A stretch of DNA of 64,000 nt. Origin: Parapedobacter defluvii. GTDB lineage: Bacteria > Bacteroidota > Bacteroidia > Sphingobacteriales > Sphingobacteriaceae. A model generated the notes under the pieces. The model was not told where the DNA came from. It made no database searches and worked only from the letters and a program-made list of their open reading frames with translations. How positions within the stretch are numbered: the stretch's first letter is position 1; each line of letters begins with the position of its first letter. This document shows, piece after piece, positions 42,962-51,721 of this stretch. Location: the NCBI RefSeq assembly GCF_014642075.1, contig NZ_BMIK01000004.1:62001-126000 (forward strand), written 5' to 3'. Made by a program: the position numbers and the translations under genes.

Positions 42962-43627
42962 ATGACGGCTCAAAAAACGGCGATATTGTTCGGTGCCACA
43001 GGATTGGTAGGAGGGCATCTGCTGCAAGAGCTGCTGAATAGTTCCTCCTACCGTACGGTCACTGCGGTAGTTAGGCACGACGTTGGTTTCAGTCATCCGA
43101 AGCTTACTCAACTATTTGCTGATTTACAGTATGTTAACGACATAAAAACGCAAGTTGTGGCTGACGATGTATTTTGCTGCGTGGGCACGACCCGGAAAAA
43201 AACGCCGGATCTAAAAGACTATTACCGCATCGATCACGACTATCCGGTAGCTGCGGCCCGGTTGGCCAAAGCTGTGGGAGCCCGTACCTTTGTATTGGTA
43301 TCAGCAGTCGGTGCAAACGCAAAATCCACCAATTTCTATCTCCGGATGAAAGGTGAAACCGAGCGTGATGTGGTTGCGGAAGGTCCGGCTCATACGCACA
43401 TTTTCCGCCCATCGTTACTTACGGGAAACCGCGCTGAAAAACGATGGGCAGAAACGCTGTCCACCGGCTTTTTTAAATTAATTAATCCGTTATTAATCAG
43501 AAAGTTATCAAAATATAGAAGTGTCCCCGCAGCTTGGGTTGCCAAGGCAATGTACCGGGTAACGGAACGGGAAAACGGGGCAGGTGTCCGTATTTATTAT
43601 TGGAATGATATCAGAAAATTGGTGTGA
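42962..43627 (+). CDS. NAD(P)H-binding atypical SDR (HTATIP2/YbjT-like)
   Basis: 221 residues from ATG 42962. N-terminal Rossmann motif ILFGATGLVGGHLLQEL, FCCVGTTRKKTPDL, FVLVSAVGANAKSTNFYLRMKGETE and FRPSLLTG match the NAD(P)H-binding domain of the CC3/TIP30-like group. The usual catalytic Tyr-x3-Lys appears as YLRMKGE. Substrate unknown. Its TGA overlaps the GTG start of the ABC-F gene by 4 bases, so the two are translationally coupled. Confidence 0.82.
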   Translation: MTAQKTAILFGATGLVGGHLLQELLNSSSYRTVTAVVRHDVGFSHPKLTQLFADLQYVNDIKTQVVADDVFCCVGTTRKKTPDLKDYYRIDHDYPVAAARLAKAVGARTFVLVSAVGANAKSTNFYLRMKGETERDVVAEGPAHTHIFRPSLLTGNRAEKRWAETLSTGFFKLINPLLIRKLSKYRSVPAAWVAKAMYRVTERENGAGVRIYYWNDIRKLV

Positions 43628-45486
43628 ATATCTTATCGACAGAACGGCTGGGCCATAATTTCCACGACCGATGGTTGTTTAAAAATCTCCATTTTGGATT
43701 GCAGAAAGGGGAGCGGGTGGCGTTAGTGGGTGCCAACGGAGCGGGAAAATCTTCGTTATTGAGCATCCTGGCCGGACAGCTCGAACCCATGGAAGGCATC
43801 GTGGTTAAGGAGCGTGGGGCCCGTGTGGGCTTTCTGCCGCAGGACCCCGGTTTTAAACAGTTCCATTCGATCAATGATTTTATTTATAGTCCGGACAACC
43901 CGCAACAGCAATTGATCCGTGCGTATGAGGAGTTACTTGTACAACCGGATGCAGATTCCCGGAAATTAACGTCTTTAACCGATCAGATCAGTTCGTTGGA
44001 CGCATGGGAATACGAACACAACATCAAAAGTATTCTTACCCGATTGCAAATTACGGACTTTTCACAAGCCATTGATACGCTTTCTGGCGGTCAACGGAAA
44101 CGCTTGGCGTTGGCTAAATTATTGATCGACGAACCGGATGTGTACATCCTGGATGAACCGACCAATCACTTGGATATTGAAACCATTGAATGGCTGGAAA
44201 AACTGTTGACCACGGGACAGAAAACGGTTTTATTGGTTACGCACGATCGCTACTTCCTTGATACGGTATGTACGGAAATCCGTGAACTGGACAAGGGGCG
44301 GATAACCGCATACGCGGGTAATTACCGATATTACCTGGAAAAGAAGGCCGAGCGTGAAGAAGCAGAAGAAGTGCTTCTCGAACGCAATCGCAACTTATTA
44401 CGCAGGGAGCTGGAATGGATGCGGCGGCAACCCCAGGCAAGGGGAACCAAATCGAAAGCCCGGATAGATGCCTTTCATCAATTGGAGGAAAAGACACATA
44501 TCCAAAAGTCTGGAAATGGTTTGCAGTTAAGTGTGAAAGTAAGCAGACAGGGAGGTAAGATCCTGGAACTGGAAAACGTCAGCAAACGCTTCGGAAAACA
44601 CACGCTTATTGATGGATTTTCCTATGTATTCAAAAAGGGTGACCGAATTGGTCTAGCTGGCCGGAACGGAACGGGAAAATCTACTTTTCTCAATCTCATC
44701 ACCGCTTCAGAGCGCCCGGACTCCGGAAACATAATCGTGGGAGAAACGACCGTCTTTGGTTACTACAAACAAGGTGGACTTACCGTAGGGGAGGATGAAC
44801 GGGTTATTGACGTGGTAAAATCTGTAGCGGAACACATCCGCATGGCGAATGGAGATGTATTGACCGCCTCTCAATTACTTACCTTATTCCTATTTCCTCC
44901 CGAGAAACAGTTTGGCCTGGTCGGCAAACTAAGCGGGGGCGAACGAAAGCGCCTGCAGTTGATGCGCGTACTCATGCAGAATCCGAATTTTCTCATTCTG
45001 GACGAACCCGCCAACGATCTGGACATCGACACCTTAAATATACTGGAGTCGTTTCTGCTAACCTTTCCGGGTATTCTATTGCTGGTGTCGCACGACCGCT
45101 ATTTACTCGACCGTTTGACTGATCAACTTTTTATTTTTGATGGAAATGGTAAGATTACCCTCTATAATGGTAATTATGCCGACTATAAAACGGAACAGAC
45201 GGCGCTTGCCGAGGAAAATAAACGAAAAAATGAACCTCAGCGGCTTGTTGTGACATTACCTAAAAAAGAAGCCAAAAGAAAACTCACGTTCCAGGAACGG
45301 AAAGAATACGAATCGCTCGATGAAGCAATTCCGGCGCTCGAACAGCAAATTTCCGATCAAACCCAGGCATTAACCAATACCACCGATCATGCACTGCTTA
45401 CGGATATCGCTGCGGAGATAGCACGGTTAAACCAAGAACTGGATGAAAAAACAGAACGGTGGATGGAATTAGGGGAATATATATAA
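43624..45486 (+). CDS. ABC-F family ATPase (Uup-like)
   Basis: 620 residues, GTG start overlapping the previous stop. Two ATPase modules without membrane parts: GANGAGKSSLL (about 39) with LSGGQRKRLALAKLL and YILDEPTNHLD; GRNGTGKSTFL (about 349) with LSGGERKRLQLM and LILDEPANDLDID. The linker between them is charged. A C-terminal coiled coil (about 530-620) as in Uup suggests nucleic-acid binding. ABC-F proteins act on the ribosome; Uup also affects transposon excision and branched DNA. The parS-like sites begin 5 bases after its stop. Confidence 0.92.
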   Translation: MNILSTERLGHNFHDRWLFKNLHFGLQKGERVALVGANGAGKSSLLSILAGQLEPMEGIVVKERGARVGFLPQDPGFKQFHSINDFIYSPDNPQQQLIRAYEELLVQPDADSRKLTSLTDQISSLDAWEYEHNIKSILTRLQITDFSQAIDTLSGGQRKRLALAKLLIDEPDVYILDEPTNHLDIETIEWLEKLLTTGQKTVLLVTHDRYFLDTVCTEIRELDKGRITAYAGNYRYYLEKKAEREEAEEVLLERNRNLLRRELEWMRRQPQARGTKSKARIDAFHQLEEKTHIQKSGNGLQLSVKVSRQGGKILELENVSKRFGKHTLIDGFSYVFKKGDRIGLAGRNGTGKSTFLNLITASERPDSGNIIVGETTVFGYYKQGGLTVGEDERVIDVVKSVAEHIRMANGDVLTASQLLTLFLFPPEKQFGLVGKLSGGERKRLQLMRVLMQNPNFLILDEPANDLDIDTLNILESFLLTFPGILLLVSHDRYLLDRLTDQLFIFDGNGKITLYNGNYADYKTEQTALAEENKRKNEPQRLVVTLPKKEAKRKLTFQERKEYESLDEAIPALEQQISDQTQALTNTTDHALLTDIAAEIARLNQELDEKTERWMELGEYI

Positions 45487-45490
45487 TGTA

Positions 45491-45543
45491 TGTTCCACGT
45501 GGAACATCAACTCATAATTTAAATACACGTTCCACGTGGAACA
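45491..45543. promoter_or_regulatory. parS: Two parS-like centromere sites
   Basis: TGTTCCACGTGGAACA (45491-45506) is a perfect 16-base palindrome. CGTTCCACGTGGAACA (45528-45543) differs only in its first base. Both match the ParB/Noc-type parS consensus (TGTTTCACGTGAAACA in Bacillus, TGTTCCACGTGGAAC in Pseudomonas). They lie 37 bases apart between the ABC-F gene and mnmG. parA and parB are not in the window. parS sites normally cluster close to oriC. Confidence 0.88.
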
Positions 45544-45555
45544 AAAAAATAAAAG

Positions 45556-47415
45556 ATGTTTAATAAATATAACATTATTGTAGTAGGAGGTGGGCATGCG
45601 GGTTGCGAAGCTGCGGCTGCGGCTGCCAATTTAGGGTCGTCGGTATTGTTGATTACGATGAACATGGCCACCATTGCCCAAATGAGCTGTAATCCGGCTA
45701 TGGGCGGTGTAGCGAAAGGGCAAATTGTCCGGGAAATCGATGCAATGGGTGGTTACTCGGGGATTATTGCTGATAAAACGACTATTCAGTTTCGTATGTT
45801 GAACCGATCCAAAGGTCCAGCGATGTGGAGTCCACGTACACAGAATGACCGCATACGTTTTGCGGAAGAATGGCGCCTACAGCTTGAATCGTTGCCCAAT
45901 TTGGATATATGGCAGGATACAGTGAAAGAAATCGTTGTGAAAGACGGAAAAGCCTCGGGAGTAGTCACCTCACTGGGGATTATAATTGAAAGCGATGCGG
46001 TTATTTTAACGAACGGTACTTTTCTTAATGGAACCATTCACATCGGAGAGAAACGATTTGGAGGAGGCCGTACCGGTGAAAAGTCGGCCACCGGACTAAC
46101 CGAGCAATTGGTAAGTCTCGGTTTTGAGTCGGGACGCATGAAAACAGGTACGCCGCCCCGCGTAGACGGACGCAGCCTGAACTACTCCAAAATGGAAGAA
46201 CAGTGGGGAGATGACGAGCGGGGTAAATTCTCCTTCACCGATGTTGATCTTCCCATGGAACAACGTTGCTGCTGGATTACCTATACCAATGAGGCTGTTC
46301 ATGAGGCACTCAAGGAGGGCTTTGAAAAATCACCCATGTTTACCGGACGGATTAAGGGTCTTGGTCCGCGGTATTGCCCATCCATCGAAGATAAAATCAA
46401 TCGTTTTGCCGAACGCGACCGTCATCAAATATTCGTGGAACCGGAAGGGTGGAAGACGATTGAAATCTACGTCAATGGGTTTTCCACTTCATTACCCGAA
46501 GATGTGCAGCTAAAAGCCATGCGGTTGATACCCGGATTCGAAAATGCACGCATGTTCCGGCCTGGCTACGCAATCGAATACGACTATTTTCCACCCATGC
46601 AACTGGACTTGACGCTGGAAACTTTTCGGATAAAACACCTCTTTTTCGCAGGTCAGATCAATGGAACCACCGGATATGAAGAGGCCGCCAGCCAGGGATT
46701 TGTTGCAGGCGTAAACGCACACCAGCGGATCAACGACCTTCACGAGCTGATCCTAAAACGATCAGAATCGTATATCGGCGTGTTGATTGACGACCTGGTC
46801 ACCAAAGGAACCGAAGAACCGTACCGCATGTTTACCTCCCGGGCCGAGCATCGTCTTCTCCTTCGCCAAGATAACGCTGATGCGCGTTTAACTCCCATTG
46901 CCCATCAACTCGGCCTAGTATCCGACGAACGTCTGGAACAGGTAAAGCAGAAAGTAGAGGCAGCAGAGCGTCTCGTAGCCTACATGCGTAGCCAATCAGT
47001 CAGTGCTGAGGTCATCAATCCAGTATTGGATCAATTGAAATCAAGTCCTGTTTCTCAAAAGACCCGTCTTTTTCATATCCTTTCACGGCCGCAGGTTACA
47101 ATATATGACCTTGCCAAAGCCGATGAATCCTTCGCTGATTTGTTGTCGCAATACAGCAAAGAAGAAATTGAACAGGCGGAAATCAAAGTGAAGTACGATA
47201 GCTACTTTGAAAAGGAAATTGAAATCGTCAATAAGATGCGTCGAATGGAGGACCAGGAAATTAACCCCGACTTTAACTACTCAAACCTGGTCTCCCTTTC
47301 GAAAGAAGCACGTGAGAAATTAATTAAAGTAAAACCACGCACGTTGGGCCAAGCTTCACGGATTTCGGGCGTTTCTCCATCAGACATTTCGGTTTTAATG
47401 ATACATATGGGCTAA
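45556..47415 (+). CDS. mnmG: tRNA uridine-5-carboxymethylaminomethyl modification enzyme MnmG
   Basis: 619 residues, full length. With MnmE it installs carboxymethylaminomethyl groups at U34 of certain tRNAs, using FAD, NADH and methylene-THF. VVGGGHAGCEAAAAAANLG binds FAD; CNPAMGGVAKGQIVREIDA, GTFLNGTIHIG and GLGPRYCPSIEDKI are the MnmG signatures, and the helical C-terminal domain ends in SRISGVSPSDISVLMIHMG. Formerly gidA, a gene that lies next to oriC in many bacteria. The parS-like pair is immediately upstream. Confidence 0.97.
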   Translation: MFNKYNIIVVGGGHAGCEAAAAAANLGSSVLLITMNMATIAQMSCNPAMGGVAKGQIVREIDAMGGYSGIIADKTTIQFRMLNRSKGPAMWSPRTQNDRIRFAEEWRLQLESLPNLDIWQDTVKEIVVKDGKASGVVTSLGIIIESDAVILTNGTFLNGTIHIGEKRFGGGRTGEKSATGLTEQLVSLGFESGRMKTGTPPRVDGRSLNYSKMEEQWGDDERGKFSFTDVDLPMEQRCCWITYTNEAVHEALKEGFEKSPMFTGRIKGLGPRYCPSIEDKINRFAERDRHQIFVEPEGWKTIEIYVNGFSTSLPEDVQLKAMRLIPGFENARMFRPGYAIEYDYFPPMQLDLTLETFRIKHLFFAGQINGTTGYEEAASQGFVAGVNAHQRINDLHELILKRSESYIGVLIDDLVTKGTEEPYRMFTSRAEHRLLLRQDNADARLTPIAHQLGLVSDERLEQVKQKVEAAERLVAYMRSQSVSAEVINPVLDQLKSSPVSQKTRLFHILSRPQVTIYDLAKADESFADLLSQYSKEEIEQAEIKVKYDSYFEKEIEIVNKMRRMEDQEINPDFNYSNLVSLSKEAREKLIKVKPRTLGQASRISGVSPSDISVLMIHMG

Positions 47416-47495
47416 CTTATTGTTAATTAATCAGTTACACTAAAAAATAATCGACTTTAATAAATTAATTATAAGACACTTTCTCGAAATTTCCG

Positions 47496-49160
47496 ATGCA
47501 AGATATATCGAACATAAAAAATGGCTCAAATCGGCTAAAAATAGTCAAAAACACAAAATGGGCTATTTTGCTGTTTTTTTTGGTGCTTTTTTCCCTTACC
47601 TGGCAATGTGCGAGCATACAGCAACCCATGGGTGGACCTAAAGACTCGATTCCTCCAAAAATTCTGAAAGAGACTCCACCCAACCTGACACGGAATTTCA
47701 ATGCTGAGAAAATAGTCATCGAATTTGACGAGTATGTCAAATTAAACAACGCGCAAAAGGAAGTCAGTGTATCGCCCGATGTTGAACAGCCAATCAATCC
47801 GCGGGTAAAAAGGAAAACCATTGAAGTTGCGCTCCCGGATTCACTTGAAGAAAATACCACCTATACCCTAAACTTCGGTAAAGCCATCGGCGACTTCAAC
47901 GAGGGGAATCCAATACTCAACTACAGTTATGTCTTTTCTACCGGTGATGTCATCGATTCCCTATCCATATCGGGAAAAGTAACAAACGCGCTTACCAAAG
48001 TAAACGAAAAAGAAGTAACCGTTCTCCTAATTCCAACCCGGCAGGATTCGATCTTCGGGAAACGCAAGGCCAACATATTTACGCTTACCGATACTTCAGG
48101 AAATTTTCAACTGAAAAATTTACGGGAAGATACCTATCGCATTTATGCACTCAAAGAAGAAAACAACGACCGGGTGTACAATGCTCCAGGTGAATACATT
48201 GGTTTCCTCAACGATTCGATCGTACTTACTGGCGATACTTCCGGAATACTGCTGGAAATATCCAAAGGAATCCCCAAGGACTTCCGGCTATTGGACCGAA
48301 AAATAGAATCAAGCGGCAAGATTTCCTTCGCATTCAATAAAACACTGAAAAATCCCGACATTGTCATAGCCCATCCCAAAGAGTTGGACGAAACCAAGCA
48401 AATTACTTATAATCCGACCCGGGACTCCGCATCGGTCTGGTTATCAGACCTGACGTTCGACTCCTTGAAGGTACGCATACTGGATGACGGAAACATGCTG
48501 GATTCGGTCACCATGAGACGGGGGCGCAACGAGAAATACGACCGGGATTTCATTATCCTAGATAACCTATCCGGCAATAAGGTTACCCGCGTAAAGCATA
48601 TCCAACTCTCGGCAGGATCTCCGGTACAATCCATTGACCGGAGCAAAATAGTCCTGACCGAAGACTCGATACCGCGTACCAACTATCAACTTGCCAAAGA
48701 TACAACTGCGCCGGGTAAATACATCCTGCGATACAACTGGCGACCAAAGCGTAATTATCAATTAACCCTCGAAGAAGGAGCATTCCTTGGTTTCTTCGGC
48801 GACAAAAATAAACCGGTCTCCAAATCGTTTACCATGAATGAGACGGAAAACTTCGGCGATATTGTCCTCGATGTTAACCTTCCGGATACCAATCATCAAT
48901 ACCTTGTCCAATTGATCAATGAAAAAATGGATTTCATCCACCGGAGTGTACCCATACGGAAATCCGGAAAGATTCCATTCCGCCAATTTCCGGGCGGAAA
49001 ATATACGATACGCGTTGTATACGACGAAAATAATAACGGTGAATGGGATTCAGGGGATGTATACCAGAAACGACAGCCCGAACGTGTTTGGTATCTCGGC
49101 AGGACGTTTATCATCCGTGCCAACTGGGAACAGGAAGAGATCATTCAAGTGCCCGAATGA
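47496..49160 (+). CDS. Outer lipoprotein with N-terminal Ig-like domain
   Basis: 554 residues. A positively charged start, membrane segment WAILLFFLVLFSLTWQ and lipobox Cys near 47 (WQCASIQQP) followed by MGGPKDSIPPKIL. An Ig-like (Big_5) domain follows, ILKETPPNLTRNFNAEKIVIEFDEYVKL ... ENTTYTLNFGKAIGDFNEGNP, with its typical text. Middle parts include a carboxypeptidase-regulatory-like fold (SISGKVTNAL ... NFQLKNLREDTYRIYAL). This family is common in Bacteroidota and uncharacterised; a surface or periplasmic binding role is inferred. It follows mnmG by 80 bases. Confidence 0.8.
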   Translation: MQDISNIKNGSNRLKIVKNTKWAILLFFLVLFSLTWQCASIQQPMGGPKDSIPPKILKETPPNLTRNFNAEKIVIEFDEYVKLNNAQKEVSVSPDVEQPINPRVKRKTIEVALPDSLEENTTYTLNFGKAIGDFNEGNPILNYSYVFSTGDVIDSLSISGKVTNALTKVNEKEVTVLLIPTRQDSIFGKRKANIFTLTDTSGNFQLKNLREDTYRIYALKEENNDRVYNAPGEYIGFLNDSIVLTGDTSGILLEISKGIPKDFRLLDRKIESSGKISFAFNKTLKNPDIVIAHPKELDETKQITYNPTRDSASVWLSDLTFDSLKVRILDDGNMLDSVTMRRGRNEKYDRDFIILDNLSGNKVTRVKHIQLSAGSPVQSIDRSKIVLTEDSIPRTNYQLAKDTTAPGKYILRYNWRPKRNYQLTLEEGAFLGFFGDKNKPVSKSFTMNETENFGDIVLDVNLPDTNHQYLVQLINEKMDFIHRSVPIRKSGKIPFRQFPGGKYTIRVVYDENNNGEWDSGDVYQKRQPERVWYLGRTFIIRANWEQEEIIQVPE

Positions 49161-49685
49161 TCAGGAATTGCCTTTATTGGGAAACCAACTGGAATACATC
49201 ACATACCGGTCGGGCAATTCGTCCAGCAGCTTACGCTGTTCGTCAGAAAGCGGCTTGATCTTTTTTGCCGGCACCCCGGCGTACAGGTAACCGCTTTCGC
49301 AACGGGTGCGTTCAAGTACCACAGCTCCCGCGGCAATAATGACGTATTCTTCAACAACGGCATGATCCATGACAATTGCGCCCATGCCGACAAGTACGCG
49401 GTCATGCAGCGTACAGCCATGAACCAGCGCCTGATGCCCGATATTGACATAACTCCCAATTACTGTTGGCGCAGTCCGATAGGTGCAATGGATCACCGCG
49501 CCGTCCTGAATGTTGGTATATCTTCCGATTCGTATGGAATTGACATCACCGCGGATCACCGCATTGAACCATACCGAACCATGTTCACCTATTTCCACAT
49601 CGCCCACTATGGTCGCATTTTCTGCCACAAAACAGCTTGCTGCAATTGCCGGATAACTATCTTTTACGGGAAGGATTAATGCCAT
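49161..49685 (-). CDS. Gamma-class carbonic anhydrase-like protein
   Basis: 174 residues. Left-handed beta-helix from hexapeptide repeats (VAENATIVGDVEIGEHGSVWFNAVIRGDVNSIRIG). The three zinc histidines of the gamma class are present in VIHCTYR, NIGHQALVHGC. It is of the YrdA/PaaY/CaiE group, in which activity varies, so carbonic anhydrase is likely but unproven. It is transcribed alongside nadB on the same strand with 32 bases between them. Confidence 0.88.
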   Translation of the reverse strand: MALILPVKDSYPAIAASCFVAENATIVGDVEIGEHGSVWFNAVIRGDVNSIRIGRYTNIQDGAVIHCTYRTAPTVIGSYVNIGHQALVHGCTLHDRVLVGMGAIVMDHAVVEEYVIIAAGAVVLERTRCESGYLYAGVPAKKIKPLSDEQRKLLDELPDRYVMYSSWFPNKGNS

Positions 49686-49717
49686 TTTTTGTTACTTGTT
49701 AAAGTACGAATAGCTTG

Positions 49718-51304
49718 CTAAAATATAGTATTTACCAACTCTTTGGAACGTTCAGGGTAATCGGTAGTATAATGTAATCCACGGCTTTCTTTCCGAGCCA
49801 TTGCCGATTTGATTACCAGGTAAGCCACCTGAATTACATTTCTCAATTCGCATAATTTCACTGATAGCTTGGTATTTTTATAAAAACTTTCCGTTTCATC
49901 GTACAATAACCCCAGTCGGCGCATTGCGCGCTCCAGACGGAAGTCAGAGCGTACAATCCCCACATAATCGCTCATCACCTTCTGCGTCTCGCGCAAATTG
50001 TGGGTCACCAAAATATCCTCATTGGAAAGAACGGTATCCGAGTCGTCCCAATCCGGAATACTGCCGGACACCGAAATCGAATTCACCTGCGAAATAGAAT
50101 CCTCGTATATGCGATGCGCAAATACAGTTGCTTCAAGTAACGAGTTAGAAGCCAATCGATTCGCTCCGTGCAATCCGGTCGATGCACATTCCCCGCAAGC
50201 ATACAGATTCCGGATGGATGACCGGCCATACTCGTCTACCATAATTCCGCCACATAGGTAATGTGCGGCCGGAGTTACCGGTATGTAATCCCGTGACATG
50301 TCGATACCGATGGAAAGGCATTTCGCGTAAATGTTCGGAAAATGCTTTAAAATATCTTCCTTAGTTCGGTGGGTGATATCCAGAAAGACAAAATCATCGC
50401 CGGATTTCTTCATCTCGGAATCGATGGCCCGGGCCACAATATCCCTCGGTGCCAACGAACCGCGGCTATCGTATTCCTCCATAAACGGATCCCCGTTCTT
50501 TCTACGCAGCACTCCACCGAAACCCCTCACAGCCTCTGACACCAAAAAAGCCGGGTATTCCCCCGGATTATAAAGCGCGGTGGGATGAAACTGAATGAAC
50601 TCCATATTGCGTACCTTCCCCTTCGCACGGTACACCATCGCGATCCCGTCGCCCGTGGCAATCACTGGGTTTGTCGTACTCGCATACACATGACCCGCAC
50701 CTCCGGAAGCCATCACGGTCACTTTACTCAACACTTTTTCCACACGGTTATTTACCGTATTCAATACATAAACGCCGTAACAGGTAATATCGGTGGTGCT
50801 TTTATCCACAAACTTTCCCAGATGGTGCTGTGTAATCAGGTCGACGGCAAAATAATGCGTCAATACACTGATATTCGGGTTTTCGTGTACCTTCTCAAGC
50901 AGTGCGCGTTCAATCTCAAAGCCGGTCACATCTTTGTAGTGCAATACCCGGTGTTCCGAATGCCCGCCTTCGCGTGCCAAATCATACACCCCATCGGTGC
51001 GTTTATCAAAATGTGTCCCGTAATCAATGATCTCCTGGATCCGTTTCGGCCCTTCCCTAACAACGTTCTCCACAACTTTCACATCGCATAATCCGTCTCC
51101 AGCTATCAGTGTATCAGTAATATGTTTCTCAAACGAATCGGACTTATCCACAACCACCGCTACGCCGCCCTGTGCATACTTCGTATTTGACTCATCCTCG
51201 TTGGATTTGGTAATAATCATGACCTTACCGTGATTCGCTGCTTTCAATGCAAAGCTCAATCCGGCGATTCCGGACCCGATAACCAAGAAATCTATTTCAT
51301 GCAT
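49718..51304 (-). CDS. nadB: L-aspartate oxidase
   Basis: 528 residues from ATG 51304 (MHEIDFLVIGSGIAGLSFALKA, FAD-binding). First step of NAD synthesis: L-aspartate to iminoaspartate, which NadA uses. NTKYAQGGVAVV, REGGHSEHRVLH, MASGGAGHVYASTTNP and YACGECASTGLHGANRLASNSLLE are the family blocks. nadA is divergent across a 417-base AT-rich gap. Its coding sequence holds TTATCCACA at 50802 and 51144 and near-matches at 50736 and 51066; some of these simply encode Val-Asp-Lys or Val-Glu-Lys. Confidence 0.96.
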   Translation of the reverse strand: MHEIDFLVIGSGIAGLSFALKAANHGKVMIITKSNEDESNTKYAQGGVAVVVDKSDSFEKHITDTLIAGDGLCDVKVVENVVREGPKRIQEIIDYGTHFDKRTDGVYDLAREGGHSEHRVLHYKDVTGFEIERALLEKVHENPNISVLTHYFAVDLITQHHLGKFVDKSTTDITCYGVYVLNTVNNRVEKVLSKVTVMASGGAGHVYASTTNPVIATGDGIAMVYRAKGKVRNMEFIQFHPTALYNPGEYPAFLVSEAVRGFGGVLRRKNGDPFMEEYDSRGSLAPRDIVARAIDSEMKKSGDDFVFLDITHRTKEDILKHFPNIYAKCLSIGIDMSRDYIPVTPAAHYLCGGIMVDEYGRSSIRNLYACGECASTGLHGANRLASNSLLEATVFAHRIYEDSISQVNSISVSGSIPDWDDSDTVLSNEDILVTHNLRETQKVMSDYVGIVRSDFRLERAMRRLGLLYDETESFYKNTKLSVKLCELRNVIQVAYLVIKSAMARKESRGLHYTTDYPERSKELVNTIF

Positions 51305-51608
51305 AAACGGAAACAACCTAAAACCTGTGGATAACCTGTAGACTATCCGTTGAATAAAAATGAAAAGTCGGCAACTCGGGGATTTTATCTTTAATTCTGC
51401 ACATACCTCCGCATGAAATCACCCGATATACCGCACAATATTAACAAATACGATTCAATAAATAGTATACAAACGGGTATGGAAAAACATTTTTACAAAA
51501 ATAAAAATCACTGGAAATCAGTAATTATCGATTAAATTTATGTTAATAATATGTTAAAAGAAAAGTAAAACCGAAAAATCAAAATAAAATCATCCCATAT
51601 TTTTCACA
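50736..51608. other. oriC: Candidate chromosomal replication origin (DnaA-box cluster and AT-rich gap)
   Basis: DnaA-box 9-mers: TTTTCCACA 50736-50744 (relaxed), TTATCCACA 50802-50810 and 51144-51152 (exact), TTCTCCACA 51066-51074 (8 of 9), TGTGGATAA 51326-51334 (exact, reverse) and TTTTTCACA 51600-51608 (relaxed). The part from 51440 to 51720 is very AT-rich and could unwind. The region lies about 5-6 kb from the parS pair, and the plus strand changes from C-rich to G-rich around here. Caution: four of the boxes are within nadB codons. Confidence 0.55.
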
Positions 51609-51721
51609 AAACCAACACCCTAACAAACAATAAAATCATTTATATATAAAAGCTATTATTATAGATTGAGCCTGTTGGGATCTTGAAAACCGAATCAAAT
51701 GTTTAGTACCTTTGTATAATC
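51305..51721. other. 417-base AT-rich nadB-nadA intergenic region
   Basis: Divergent gap without ORF. It holds one exact DnaA box (51326-51334) near nadB, long A/T stretches (51480-51660) and, next to nadA, a promoter with TTG (51683-51685) and TACCTTTG (51707-51714). Confidence 0.85.
51707..51714 (+). promoter_or_regulatory. -7 box close to the nadA start
   Basis: TACCTTTG ends 7 bases before ATG 51722; TTG lies 21 bases upstream. Leaderless candidate. No NadR- or NrtR-type operator was recognised. Confidence 0.6.
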
